Part shown: one piece after another, positions 55,790 to 61,842 of the stretch
How the letters are laid out: every line of letters begins with the position of its first letter
Numbering within the stretch: the first letter of the stretch is position 1
IMG/VR virus record: IMGVR_UViG_3300008107_005855
Coordinates: 65,160-127,001 of that record
Reading direction: 5' to 3' (one strand)
Length of the DNA stretch: 61,842 nt
Source: a virus
Translations under genes and position numbers: made by a program
The notes under the pieces: generated by a model
What the model saw: only the letters and a program-made list of their open reading frames with translations
What the model was told of the DNA's origin: nothing
Databases searched by the model: none

Positions 55790-57790
55790 ATGAATATTTT
55801 AGTCTGGTCCCCGTGGTACGAAGGTTACCATTCCGGGTACGATGTGCATTTTTACCTGTTTAAAACTCATTACAAATATTATGGAGCACACCCATCTGCG
55901 GCTCAATTTCAAAAAATGCTACCGGTTGTTGCGCCAACTGGTAAACAAGCATTGGCAAATTTAACCAGTAAACCAGACGCAGTTTTTTTAGGAGTGTATA
56001 CCTGGAATAAAAGATTATGCCATGAGTTTATCAATGAGCTATTACATCACTATCCTTCTACCCCGGTATTTCTTGGTGGGCCAGAAGTTGATTTATACAA
56101 TCAGGAAGAACTTCTGGCATTTGAAAATATCAAAGGGTTAGTACAAGGCGAAGGCGAAGTGCCACTGACATTAATTGTTGATGCTGTAGTTGAACAAAAG
56201 CCATTTGATGATATACCGGGACTATGGATTAGAAAAGAAAATCAATTTGTTAAACCAACAGTTGATGCTCCTCGTATATCTTTTGCAGGCGGCAAAGGAG
56301 CAAAAGGCAATTCATTCTTTGAAGTCACTTATAATGTTCTATTAGAAAATATTGACGAAATTTTAATTGACATGAGCATACATAAACAATTAAATTTATG
56401 GCCCACTAAACAATTAACCTTCTGGCTAGAACTAAGCAGAGGATGTCCATATGGATGCGTCTATTGTGATTGGGGTGGTGGCATTGAGCAAAAAGTAAGA
56501 AGAAGACCGCACGAAGAATATAAAAAAGAAATCGAACTAATTGTCAAACACTGGGATAGTGTTTTTGTAACAGATGCCAATTTTGGTATATTTCCAGAAG
56601 ATATAGAAGTTTCTCAATTGTTTGTTGATCAAGTTAACAAACTTGATAAGAAATTTTATATGGGGTATAACATTGCCAAAAACAATCAAGGTAATGTTAC
56701 CAAAATTCTTGAAATTACCAAACAGTTAACTCCACCTGGCAATATCATTGTGCCAATACAAAGTGCAGACGAACAAACATTAAAGATCATTAAACGAAAA
56801 CAAATATCCGGGCCGCAGTTGTATGACATGTATTCTAAAAGTTTAATCGGGGAAAACTTTCAAACACAAATTATTACTGGATTACCAGGTACTACATATG
56901 ATGTAGAAATGAAGGGGATTTTTGAGGCTTACAATAAAAACATTAATACAAAACCAACACTATGTTTAGTAATGCCACAAGCCCCAATGGCAGATCCTGA
57001 GTTTTTAAAAAAATGGGAAATAGAAACGTTTTCAACTGGTCATTACCTGAGTGTATTCAATGAAGAAAATGACGAAGGCAGTGGATTTGCAGTGCGTTAC
57101 GTAAAGAGTTGTAAAAATTTTTCGTCAGATGATTTAACTAAAACTTTTTTAAGTATCGAATTTTTAAAATTGTTTGAAGAAAGCTGGGTAACAAAGTTTG
57201 CCAAACAATTGGCAATATCAAACGGTTACTCGAGCAAAGATTTTTATGAACCGTTGTTAAATAAATTTTTTAATGACACCGATTGGTTTAATGGTTACGT
57301 TGAAAAATTTCACAACAGTTTTTACAGTTGGTATAATGAGAATCAGCCGTATGGCAAAGTCGATGATAGTTTTATTTCAGAAATTTTAATAGAGCTAGCA
57401 ATGAAGAAATATCAACACGGGCAATTAAAAGAAGAAATACTAGATATGGTTGGCCATATGCATCCATTAATGGGGCAGGCATTGGATCTAGGATTTTTTA
57501 CTTTACCGTATCCGGAAAAAATTAAAAAACTTGAATTGAACTTTTTGTTAAATGATGGAATAATAGTTCCACATGAATCTAAACATGCATTTTGGTTACT
57601 GCGCGATCCGTATACAAAAAATAAAAATACCGAAGCGTTGCAACTAAAGATGTCAATTGATCGAATCAATAAAAGAATTTTTACAGATAAAACTCAAGTT
57701 GAGCAATACCTTAGAGAATTATCTTCGTCGAGAAAGATGCTGATGCAAAGTACTCAAGTAATCTCGCTGACTAATAAATTTGCTTTCTAA
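55790..57790 (+). CDS. B12-binding-domain radical SAM protein
   Basis: 666 residues on plus. The N-terminal ~140 residues look like a cobalamin-binding-type Rossmann domain (FLGVYTWNK, VFLGGPEVDLY, GLVQGEGEVPL). The [4Fe-4S] motif C219-x3-C223-x2-C226 (SRGCPYGCVYC) follows, then PIQSADEQTLKIIKR and TGLPGTT, typical of B12-binding radical SAM enzymes. Activity could be methylation or another radical reaction. Codon use is strongly AT-biased; this is the only very large plus-strand gene. Confidence 0.82.
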   Translation: MNILVWSPWYEGYHSGYDVHFYLFKTHYKYYGAHPSAAQFQKMLPVVAPTGKQALANLTSKPDAVFLGVYTWNKRLCHEFINELLHHYPSTPVFLGGPEVDLYNQEELLAFENIKGLVQGEGEVPLTLIVDAVVEQKPFDDIPGLWIRKENQFVKPTVDAPRISFAGGKGAKGNSFFEVTYNVLLENIDEILIDMSIHKQLNLWPTKQLTFWLELSRGCPYGCVYCDWGGGIEQKVRRRPHEEYKKEIELIVKHWDSVFVTDANFGIFPEDIEVSQLFVDQVNKLDKKFYMGYNIAKNNQGNVTKILEITKQLTPPGNIIVPIQSADEQTLKIIKRKQISGPQLYDMYSKSLIGENFQTQIITGLPGTTYDVEMKGIFEAYNKNINTKPTLCLVMPQAPMADPEFLKKWEIETFSTGHYLSVFNEENDEGSGFAVRYVKSCKNFSSDDLTKTFLSIEFLKLFEESWVTKFAKQLAISNGYSSKDFYEPLLNKFFNDTDWFNGYVEKFHNSFYSWYNENQPYGKVDDSFISEILIELAMKKYQHGQLKEEILDMVGHMHPLMGQALDLGFFTLPYPEKIKKLELNFLLNDGIIVPHESKHAFWLLRDPYTKNKNTEALQLKMSIDRINKRIFTDKTQVEQYLRELSSSRKMLMQSTQVISLTNKFAF

Positions 57791-57961
57791 AGAACGAACT
57801 TTTCCTCTAAGGAATAGTATTTCGTCTTGCATTTTTTGCATGATTTCTTTGTTGTCTTTAAGTACTTTTTCGTGACTCAACAAGTTAGGACGCGGTGGAG
57901 CGTTTGGATCCACCGGACGTTTCTTTTTGGGTTGCATTGCTTTTAAAAAAGGACTTACCAT
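57719..57961 (-). CDS. conserved phage protein, 80 aa
   Basis: MQPKKKRPVDPNAPPRPNL after an initial MVSPFLKA, then a coiled coil (QKMQDEILFLRGKVRSLESK). A family I recall from T4-like cyanophages. Its last 24 codons overlap the end of the radical SAM gene on the opposite strand. No SD; a late box lies 5 nt before the ATG, suggesting leaderless translation. Confidence 0.7.
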   Translation of the reverse strand: MVSPFLKAMQPKKKRPVDPNAPPRPNLLSHEKVLKDNKEIMQKMQDEILFLRGKVRSLESKFISQRDYLSTLHQHLSRRR

Positions 57962-57966
57962 ACTAT

Positions 57967-57974
57967 TATTTATT
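57967..57974 (-). promoter_or_regulatory. late promoter giving a probable leaderless mRNA
   Basis: AATAAATA on minus with exactly 5 nt to the ATG at 57961, the same spacing as the clpA late box. Confidence 0.55.
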
Positions 57975-58353
57975 CAACAGTTTCGGCTTTGTTCTGTGCT
58001 TGGTCGGCCTGCATTTCAGCTTCTAGCTCGTCGAGTACTGACTCTAGATAGCTTTGATCTAGCTGTTTCATTACTGCGGTAATGTAGTTGTGGTACCCTG
58101 CAAAGAAATATTTAAATAAACTTTTAAAATCTTTGTTATCGTTGAAGCCGTTACGTTCAACTGTTTTGTTGCTGAGATTAATAATAATTTTAGCAGTGGC
58201 ACTACTGTTTTTTAATCCTCTGGTAATTTCAACTTTTTCGTCGTACTGAAGATTGGAAGTATCTTTCATCCACCCTGCTTTGTTGGTACGCACACCAGGT
58301 TTTGGTTTCATTGTATAAAATGCTACCAAGTAAATACTTTTTAGTTTACTCAA
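57970..58353 (-). CDS. conserved phage protein in the gp62 position, 127 aa
   Basis: MSKLKSIYLVAFYTMKPKPGV start, IIINLSNKTVERNGF, KSLFKYFFAGYHNY and an acidic C-terminus. Overlaps the gp44 stop by 8 nt, the place of clamp-loader subunit gp62 in T4, but the sequence does not resemble gp62 as I know it. I recall it as a conserved T4-like phage protein without assigned function. Confidence 0.7.
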   Translation of the reverse strand: MSKLKSIYLVAFYTMKPKPGVRTNKAGWMKDTSNLQYDEKVEITRGLKNSSATAKIIINLSNKTVERNGFNDNKDFKSLFKYFFAGYHNYITAVMKQLDQSYLESVLDELEAEMQADQAQNKAETVE

Positions 58354-59266
58354 TTTGACTTAACTCCACTAATGTTGCTGAAAGATTGATTTCTGAATCA
58401 GCACAACTACTGTGATTCACTAAACCTTTTCTGATTATCAAGATTGCTTCATCTTGTTGTTCTGGTGTCTTGCCCCACAGATTTAAATTGTCATACATCC
58501 ATCTGAAAATTTCATCCATTTCCTCGGGCCTTGCCTGACTACACAACAAAGCTCTTGCTTCTCTGATCTTGCCTTCTTTGAATAGATCAACCATGGACAC
58601 ACGATAATCTGTAGTGCCGCCGTCTGACTCTTTGGGACTAGACAGTTTTCCAGTATTGCTATTGCTCTGTAGCAAATTAAGACATTTTCTTAGATCAGGA
58701 TATGTAGCACGTACATAGCTATCCAGCGTATCCAAATCAAACTCGGTGCTTTCTTCTACCAGAACTGTTGCCGCACGAGCTGTAAATTCTGTTTGATCAG
58801 TCCTGTGAATTTGTAATTCGCAACAACGACTTTTCAATGGTGTAATTATTTTATATAACAAATTACAGGTCAGAATAAATCTAGCCTGACTTTGATAAGT
58901 TTCCATTAGGCCACGCATCAAAGCCTGTGCATTGTGACTAAGATAGTCAGCTTCGTCTAACAGCACAATTTTAAAATCACCAAACGGCATTGTGCTCACA
59001 AAGCCTTCGATCTTGGTCTTTAGGAAGTCCACACCGTTGTCTCGACTGGCGTTTACCTGCAATATATCAAAGTCATCAATGCCAAGTTGATTAATCAGTA
59101 TCTTGGCCAATGTTGTTTTTCCTGTGCCGGCAGGACCGTGTAGTAATAGATGTGGAATACTTTTTTGTTTGATCCAATCTTCAACTTGTTCTTTGGTACT
59201 GGCATCTGTAAAAACGTAACCGTCAATTGTTTTCGGCCGATACTTCTCAGTCCATAATTCTCTCAT
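58346..59266 (-). CDS. sliding clamp loader ATPase (gp44/RFC-like)
   Basis: 306 residues from ATG 59266 (MRELWTEKYRPKTID), with GGAG upstream; an ATG 12 nt before overlaps that site. Walker A GPAGTGKT (44-51), Walker B LLDEADYLS (about 103-111), and the RFC-box arginine in KSRCCELQ. Loads the gp45-like clamp on DNA with ATP. T4 gp44 is 319 aa. Its usual partner gp62 is not recognised. Confidence 0.9.
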   Translation of the reverse strand: MRELWTEKYRPKTIDGYVFTDASTKEQVEDWIKQKSIPHLLLHGPAGTGKTTLAKILINQLGIDDFDILQVNASRDNGVDFLKTKIEGFVSTMPFGDFKIVLLDEADYLSHNAQALMRGLMETYQSQARFILTCNLLYKIITPLKSRCCELQIHRTDQTEFTARAATVLVEESTEFDLDTLDSYVRATYPDLRKCLNLLQSNSNTGKLSSPKESDGGTTDYRVSMVDLFKEGKIREARALLCSQARPEEMDEIFRWMYDNLNLWGKTPEQQDEAILIIRKGLVNHSSCADSEINLSATLVELSQIE

Positions 59267-59287
59267 TGATAACTCCAAATGTAAATG

Positions 59288-59578
59288 TTAATATCGACTA
59301 CCTGATTGCCCGGGATCATTTGATCCAGTACATTCAAGATTATGATCAGTTGCATGTGGGCAACGTTTATTATTACAACCAGGACACAGTATCATACGTG
59401 TAGCCACATACGGAATCTGTGAACCTGGTTCAACATAGTCTATGTTGCAATTATAGCAATAACAGTCAGGCTTTTCAATAACTTTTTTGTTCTTCTTACT
59501 AAAGATAGAGTCCCAATTGTTAGCAAATTGATCTTGACTTACACTGTACGGTCTCGGACTTGAGCCTTTACCACTCAT
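59288..59578 (-). CDS. zinc-ribbon phage protein, 96 aa
   Basis: MSGKGSSPRPYSVSQDQF is a start common among small environmental phage proteins. Cysteines C39, C41, C44, C65, C68, C73 and C83 with His75/79 suggest one or two zinc sites. Probable nucleic-acid or protein binding. Overlaps the next upstream small gene (ATGA). Confidence 0.75.
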   Translation of the reverse strand: MSGKGSSPRPYSVSQDQFANNWDSIFSKKNKKVIEKPDCYCYNCNIDYVEPGSQIPYVATRMILCPGCNNKRCPHATDHNLECTGSNDPGQSGSRY

Positions 59579-59742
59579 ACCAATTCCTCAAGGATACCTA
59601 ATAATTCAGCGATAATAAAAAATGTTCCTGCCCAAAATAAATTGCCAATGACCAAATTGCCGCCGGCAATGATGCGTAAAAAACTCTTTGCCAGGCTGAC
59701 ATAAAAATGTCCACGGCTAGTATCTTTGGGTTGAACTTCCAT
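59575..59742 (-). CDS. small membrane protein, 55 aa
   Basis: Frame MEVQPKDTSRGHFYVSLAKS, one long hydrophobic segment (about residues 23-50: IIAGGNLVIGNLFWAGTFF), ending at a TGA that overlaps the next ATG. Start overlaps the co-chaperonin stop (TAATG) and has GGAAAG upstream. Tight coupling at both ends supports it. Confidence 0.65.
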   Translation of the reverse strand: MEVQPKDTSRGHFYVSLAKSFLRIIAGGNLVIGNLFWAGTFFIIAELLGILEELV

Positions 59743-60155
59743 TATCTTTCCTTGCGCTCTGCATACACTGAGGTCGAGATAGTCTCATCGGAGTCGGGTG
59801 GCACGTCACTGACAAAAATTAAACATTCAGGATCAGCCAAACGTATAACTGTTTCCTCACCATCAATAATCACTTTAATTCCGCGGCTCCAACGACCGTG
59901 CTCGACCAATACCCACTGGCCAGGGACAACATCTTTTTGTTCCGGGCCAACAGCATATATTTTGGCCCAGCGTGGACGAATACCATCTGTCTTTCCATCG
60001 TCGTTGAGCAACATAATACCACTGCTCAATTTTCTGCCACTAAAATCCATTTCGGTGACAATAACTTTGTTATGCAACGGTAACAAAGATTTAATTTCAA
60101 TCGCTGATTGATAGCCAGTTTTTTCTTTGAACGGATTTTCTAAACCAATGCCCAT
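59742..60155 (-). CDS. GroES-like co-chaperonin (gp31-type)
   Basis: 137 residues. The Cpn10 barrel is visible: SLLPLHNKVIVTEMDFSGR, LSSGIMLLNDDG (mobile-loop region), YAVGPEQKDVVPGQWVLVE and DPECLIFVSD. It has a longer C-terminal tail than GroES (97 aa). In T4, gp31 replaces GroES to fold the capsid protein gp23, and this protein likely does the same. Confidence 0.85.
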   Translation of the reverse strand: MGIGLENPFKEKTGYQSAIEIKSLLPLHNKVIVTEMDFSGRKLSSGIMLLNDDGKTDGIRPRWAKIYAVGPEQKDVVPGQWVLVEHGRWSRGIKVIIDGEETVIRLADPECLIFVSDVPPDSDETISTSVYAERKER

Positions 60156-60157
60156 TG

Positions 60158-60571
60158 TTAGATCCTTTGTACGCCTTTGGCCTTGTTTGGCGGGGTCATT
60201 GGTTCTTGATCTACTGTAGCAGTGCCAGCAACTGAACTGGCAAAACTACCTCGCATGGCCTTTGCATCCAAAATTGATTCTGGTAATGAATCTTGTTGAA
60301 TGGCCGCCAAACTTGAATCCATAACTTTAGATGGCTTAACAGAATCCACTACAACTTCTGTTGCAGTATCTCGAACCATTGGAGTATTTAAATTGTAATA
60401 GTCTGCCATGGCTTTCTTTTTTGTGCCAACTACTGCACCTCCTGGGCCCAATTCGTCTCCTCGTGCGTTGACTTTCATATTGCCAATGGCAATGGCTTCT
60501 TCATTTTGCAGCCTCAATTTATCCATGTCAATTTCTTGACCTAGTGATGTTCTATAAATTCGTTTTGACAT
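60158..60571 (-). CDS. conserved phage protein, probable virion-related, 137 aa
   Basis: MSKRIYRTSLGQEIDMDKLRL start, DELGPGGAVVGTKKKAMADYYN, and a Pro/Ser/Ala-rich second half; predicted mostly disordered. A protein of this type is frequent next to structural genes in T4-like phages (function unknown). AAGGAT precedes the ATG; 2-nt gap to the co-chaperonin. Confidence 0.72.
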   Translation of the reverse strand: MSKRIYRTSLGQEIDMDKLRLQNEEAIAIGNMKVNARGDELGPGGAVVGTKKKAMADYYNLNTPMVRDTATEVVVDSVKPSKVMDSSLAAIQQDSLPESILDAKAMRGSFASSVAGTATVDQEPMTPPNKAKGVQRI

Positions 60572-60581
60572 TTTTTAATCC

Positions 60582-61094
60582 TTATTTTAAAAATTCAGTT
60601 ATATCTAAATCATAGTATAGGCTGTTAATTTTATGTACACCTAATAGGTATAGTACAAAACTAGCAACGCTGGATCCTCTACCAACGCCCCATACAATGT
60701 TATTCTTTTTCGCAGTATCTACAAAATATTTAAGAAATTTTAAAAGATCAAACATATTTCTTGCTTGAAATAACAATAGCTCACTTCCGGCTCTTTGTAG
60801 TTCTGCTTCAGTTTTGCATTGATCCAGTATCCACTGTGCTATATCCATTTGTTTATATGAATTTTCCATATACCAATTGCTTTGATTCTGAGAATCAAAC
60901 TCAGAAAGATCAATAGTCAATGGATGATACTGTTTAAGTTTTTTAAACTCAGCAAAAGTTTTTTTAATGCCAGCATTAAATTCGTTGGCATCCTCGACTT
61001 CAAAATTTGTTAAATCCAAGTCTGGATTTTTATAAAGTAATTGGGCCAGGTCATTGCAAGTGACCACAGCCCTTCCATAATCGTCGATTTTCAT
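60582..61094 (-). CDS. fragment-like homologue of DNA polymerase III alpha (C family)
   Basis: 170 residues. The C-terminal ~60 residues (LLLFQARNMFDLLKFLKYFVDT..., VGRGSSVASFVLYLLGV at about 137-153, YDLDITEFLK at 161-170) match the DnaE/PolC region just before the catalytic PDxDxD, including the VGRGSxxxS phosphate-binding loop. It stops right before the catalytic aspartates, so it cannot polymerise alone. Overlaps its neighbour by 4 nt. Possibly a regulator or a degenerate relic. Confidence 0.7.
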   Translation of the reverse strand: MKIDDYGRAVVTCNDLAQLLYKNPDLDLTNFEVEDANEFNAGIKKTFAEFKKLKQYHPLTIDLSEFDSQNQSNWYMENSYKQMDIAQWILDQCKTEAELQRAGSELLLFQARNMFDLLKFLKYFVDTAKKNNIVWGVGRGSSVASFVLYLLGVHKINSLYYDLDITEFLK

Positions 61095-61327
61095 TTGATG
61101 TCGATAATCTTGCTAAAACTTGGATTGTCTTTAAAAATTTCTTCTAATTGTTTTCGATTTCGCACGTTCATCTCGTATTGATAATCACTAAGTAGTAGTT
61201 GTAACTGTGATATCATACCATAATTTCCAAATTGCATCGATTGCTGAAGTCTCTTCTGAAGGTCGTTGTATTTTTGATGCAGTTCTTCAGTATTTAATTT
61301 TGATAAGTCAGGAGACAGAGGATGCAT
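61091..61327 (-). CDS. hypothetical helical protein, 78 aa
   Basis: Not recognised. Helical: LNTEELHQKYNDLQKRLQQS and QLQLLLSDYQYEMNVRNRKQ. 4-nt overlap with the DnaE-like gene. A perfect TATAAATA late box lies 17 nt upstream, and there is no SD. Confidence 0.7.
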   Translation of the reverse strand: MHPLSPDLSKLNTEELHQKYNDLQKRLQQSMQFGNYGMISQLQLLLSDYQYEMNVRNRKQLEEIFKDNPSFSKIIDIK

Positions 61328-61344
61328 ATTAAGTTAAGTTATTA

Positions 61345-61352
61345 TATTTATA
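61345..61352 (-). promoter_or_regulatory. late promoter, TATAAATA
   Basis: A perfect late box on minus, 17 nt upstream of the ATG at 61327, overlapping the stop codon of the MazG-like gene. Confidence 0.65.
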
Positions 61353-61686
61353 AATCGCCCGATTGTCTATTCTCACTATAGAACGGATCAAATGTTCCAC
61401 CAGGATATCTTGCTTCCAACTTGGTTACATTTTCTGCAATTACATCATTTGGATCAAGGCCCAGTGCCCGACAAGAATTAATCCAGTACCACATGATGTC
61501 GCCAAGTTCGCGTTTCATATGGAATAGATTTTCTTCGGTTAGTGGCTTGCCTTGAAAGAACATTTTCTTAGGGATTTCACAAAACTCACCGGTTTCTGCG
61601 GCAAGTCCTAATGCTCCAGTGAGTAATAGTGGAACATTAATATCCGGTCCTCCATCGTTACCGTCTAGTTCATCACAGCGGTTCAT
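61348..61686 (-). CDS. MazG-like pyrophosphohydrolase (main part)
   Basis: 112 residues from MNRCDELDG. Motifs LGLAAETGEFCEIPKKMF (ExxE) and RELGDIMWYWINSCRAL (ExxD) match MazG. The family N-terminus (with a YQxFV motif) is encoded just upstream in the same frame but is separated by an in-frame TAA (61726-61728). So translation may restart here, the gene may be inactivated, or the stop may be an error or read through. No SD near this ATG. Confidence 0.72.
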   Translation of the reverse strand: MNRCDELDGNDGGPDINVPLLLTGALGLAAETGEFCEIPKKMFFQGKPLTEENLFHMKRELGDIMWYWINSCRALGLDPNDVIAENVTKLEARYPGGTFDPFYSENRQSGDL

Positions 61687-61764
61687 AAATGTAGTTAAGT
61701 CGTTACTAGGTTTACTAGTAACGGCTTATACAAAAGTTTGGTATCGGTTAAGATCAATTTTCAT
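61687..61764 (-). other. in-frame 5' part of the mazG gene containing a TAA codon
   Basis: From an ATG at 61764 the frame reads MKIDLNRYQTFV, then TAA (61726-61728), then AVTSKPSNDLTTFM and continues into the MazG-like gene. Flanking residues match the MazG N-terminal pattern on both sides of the stop, and a promoter is positioned for leaderless initiation at 61764. Confidence 0.75.
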
Positions 61765-61770
61765 AGCTGT

Positions 61771-61799
61771 AGTATATTATTAATATACCGCTATGTCAA
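61771..61799 (-). promoter_or_regulatory. sigma-70 promoter of the MazG gene
   Basis: TTGACA (6/6), 17 bp, TATACT (5/6). The -10 ends 6 nt before the ATG at 61764, so the mRNA would be nearly leaderless. Same boxes as the dnaJ promoter. Confidence 0.85.
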
Positions 61800-61805
61800 A
61801 TATTA

Positions 61806-61842
61806 TTAAGCCAAACGATACCAGGTAGTATTGGCAACTCGA
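61806..61842 (-). CDS. C-terminal end of an upstream gene (partial)
   Basis: At the right edge one minus-strand frame reads RVANTTWYRLA and stops at TAA (61806-61808). It is too short to name, but the ending resembles C-termini of phage proteins. Only 11 codons are visible. Confidence 0.35.
   Translation of the reverse strand, partial: RVANTTWYRLA

Noticed and set aside
57970-58353. Assignment as clamp loader subunit gp62
   Set aside because: Only position agrees; sequence does not match the gp62 pattern I know.
1-61842. tRNA genes, integrase, transposon or rRNA
   Set aside because: No cloverleaf-like sequence, recombinase motifs or terminal inverted repeats were seen on reading; a tRNAscan search would settle tRNAs.

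Overview
The window is part of the genome of a large T4-like tailed phage (myovirus) that infects a Gram-negative bacterium. Hallmark replication genes are a family B DNA polymerase (gp43-like, 30971-33634), sliding clamp (gp45-like), clamp loader ATPase (gp44-like), a 5'-3' exonuclease and a DsbA-like DNA-binding protein. Late promoters of the T4/cyanophage type (NATAAATA), a lysis cassette, PhoH, two MazG-like proteins and a GroES-like co-chaperonin fit the same picture. Nearly all genes lie on the minus strand, packed with ATGA/TAATG overlaps. Only three genes (52848-53573, 54426-55151, 55790-57790) lie on plus. I see no integrase, tRNA, CRISPR array or insertion sequence. A Gram-negative host is suggested by the lipoproteins, the inner-membrane spanin and the heptose/LPS-type sugar genes. 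The phage-borne Bug/TctC binding protein, a family abundant in Burkholderiales, hints at a betaproteobacterial host (inference).

Layout on the minus strand. 1-2.3 kb: VWA/metallopeptidase protein (cut by the window edge) with its MoxR ATPase partner. 2.3-3.6 kb: four small genes, each behind a copy of one ~64-nt promoter+leader+RBS cassette. 3.7-12.6 kb: mixed accessory genes: PGDYG protein, BAX-inhibitor-like membrane protein, S11-type penicillin-binding peptidase, TraR/DksA zinc finger, DGQHR/ParB-like protein, exonuclease, SGNH-like protein. 13-18 kb: queE, a MazG-like gene, queD-like and folE. 18.2-25 kb: a surface-sugar cassette (aminotransferase-like, heptose-type epimerase, split HldE kinase and nucleotidyltransferase, HAD phosphatase, cupin, GalE) plus a methyltransferase and a glycosyltransferase. 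25-34.5 kb: a T-fold-like protein, a TGT/DpdA-like transglycosylase, clamp, methyltransferase, DNA polymerase, DsbA-like protein. 34.5-41.4 kb: probable virion genes including an 818-residue protein that looks like a prohead-protease-processed polyprotein. 41.4-45.5 kb: ClpA-like unfoldase and DnaJ. 45.5-49.4 kb: lysis genes (3TM holin, two lipoproteins, i-spanin-like protein, GH19 endolysin). 49.4-57.8 kb: virion/accessory genes, two paralogous 2OG-Fe(II) oxygenase-like proteins around a TctC-like periplasmic binding protein, PhoH, a B12-binding radical SAM enzyme. 57.7-61.8 kb: clamp loader, co-chaperonin, a DnaE-like fragment and a MazG gene with an in-frame stop.

The strongest system-level signal is a 7-deazaguanine DNA-modification pathway: FolE, QueD-like and QueE make the precursor, and a TGT-fold protein with conserved catalytic Asp residues (DpdA-like) would insert it into DNA. 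A DGQHR/ParB-like protein could be a DpdB-like partner. QueC is not in the window.

Regulation can be read directly: 13 sigma-70-type promoters, all with exactly 17-bp spacers and mostly TACAAT or TATACT -10 boxes, and about 11 late promoters. Several promoters place the start site at the A of the ATG with no Shine-Dalgarno sequence, so the exonuclease, dnaJ, clpA-like, mazG-like and 57719-57961 genes are probably read from leaderless mRNAs.
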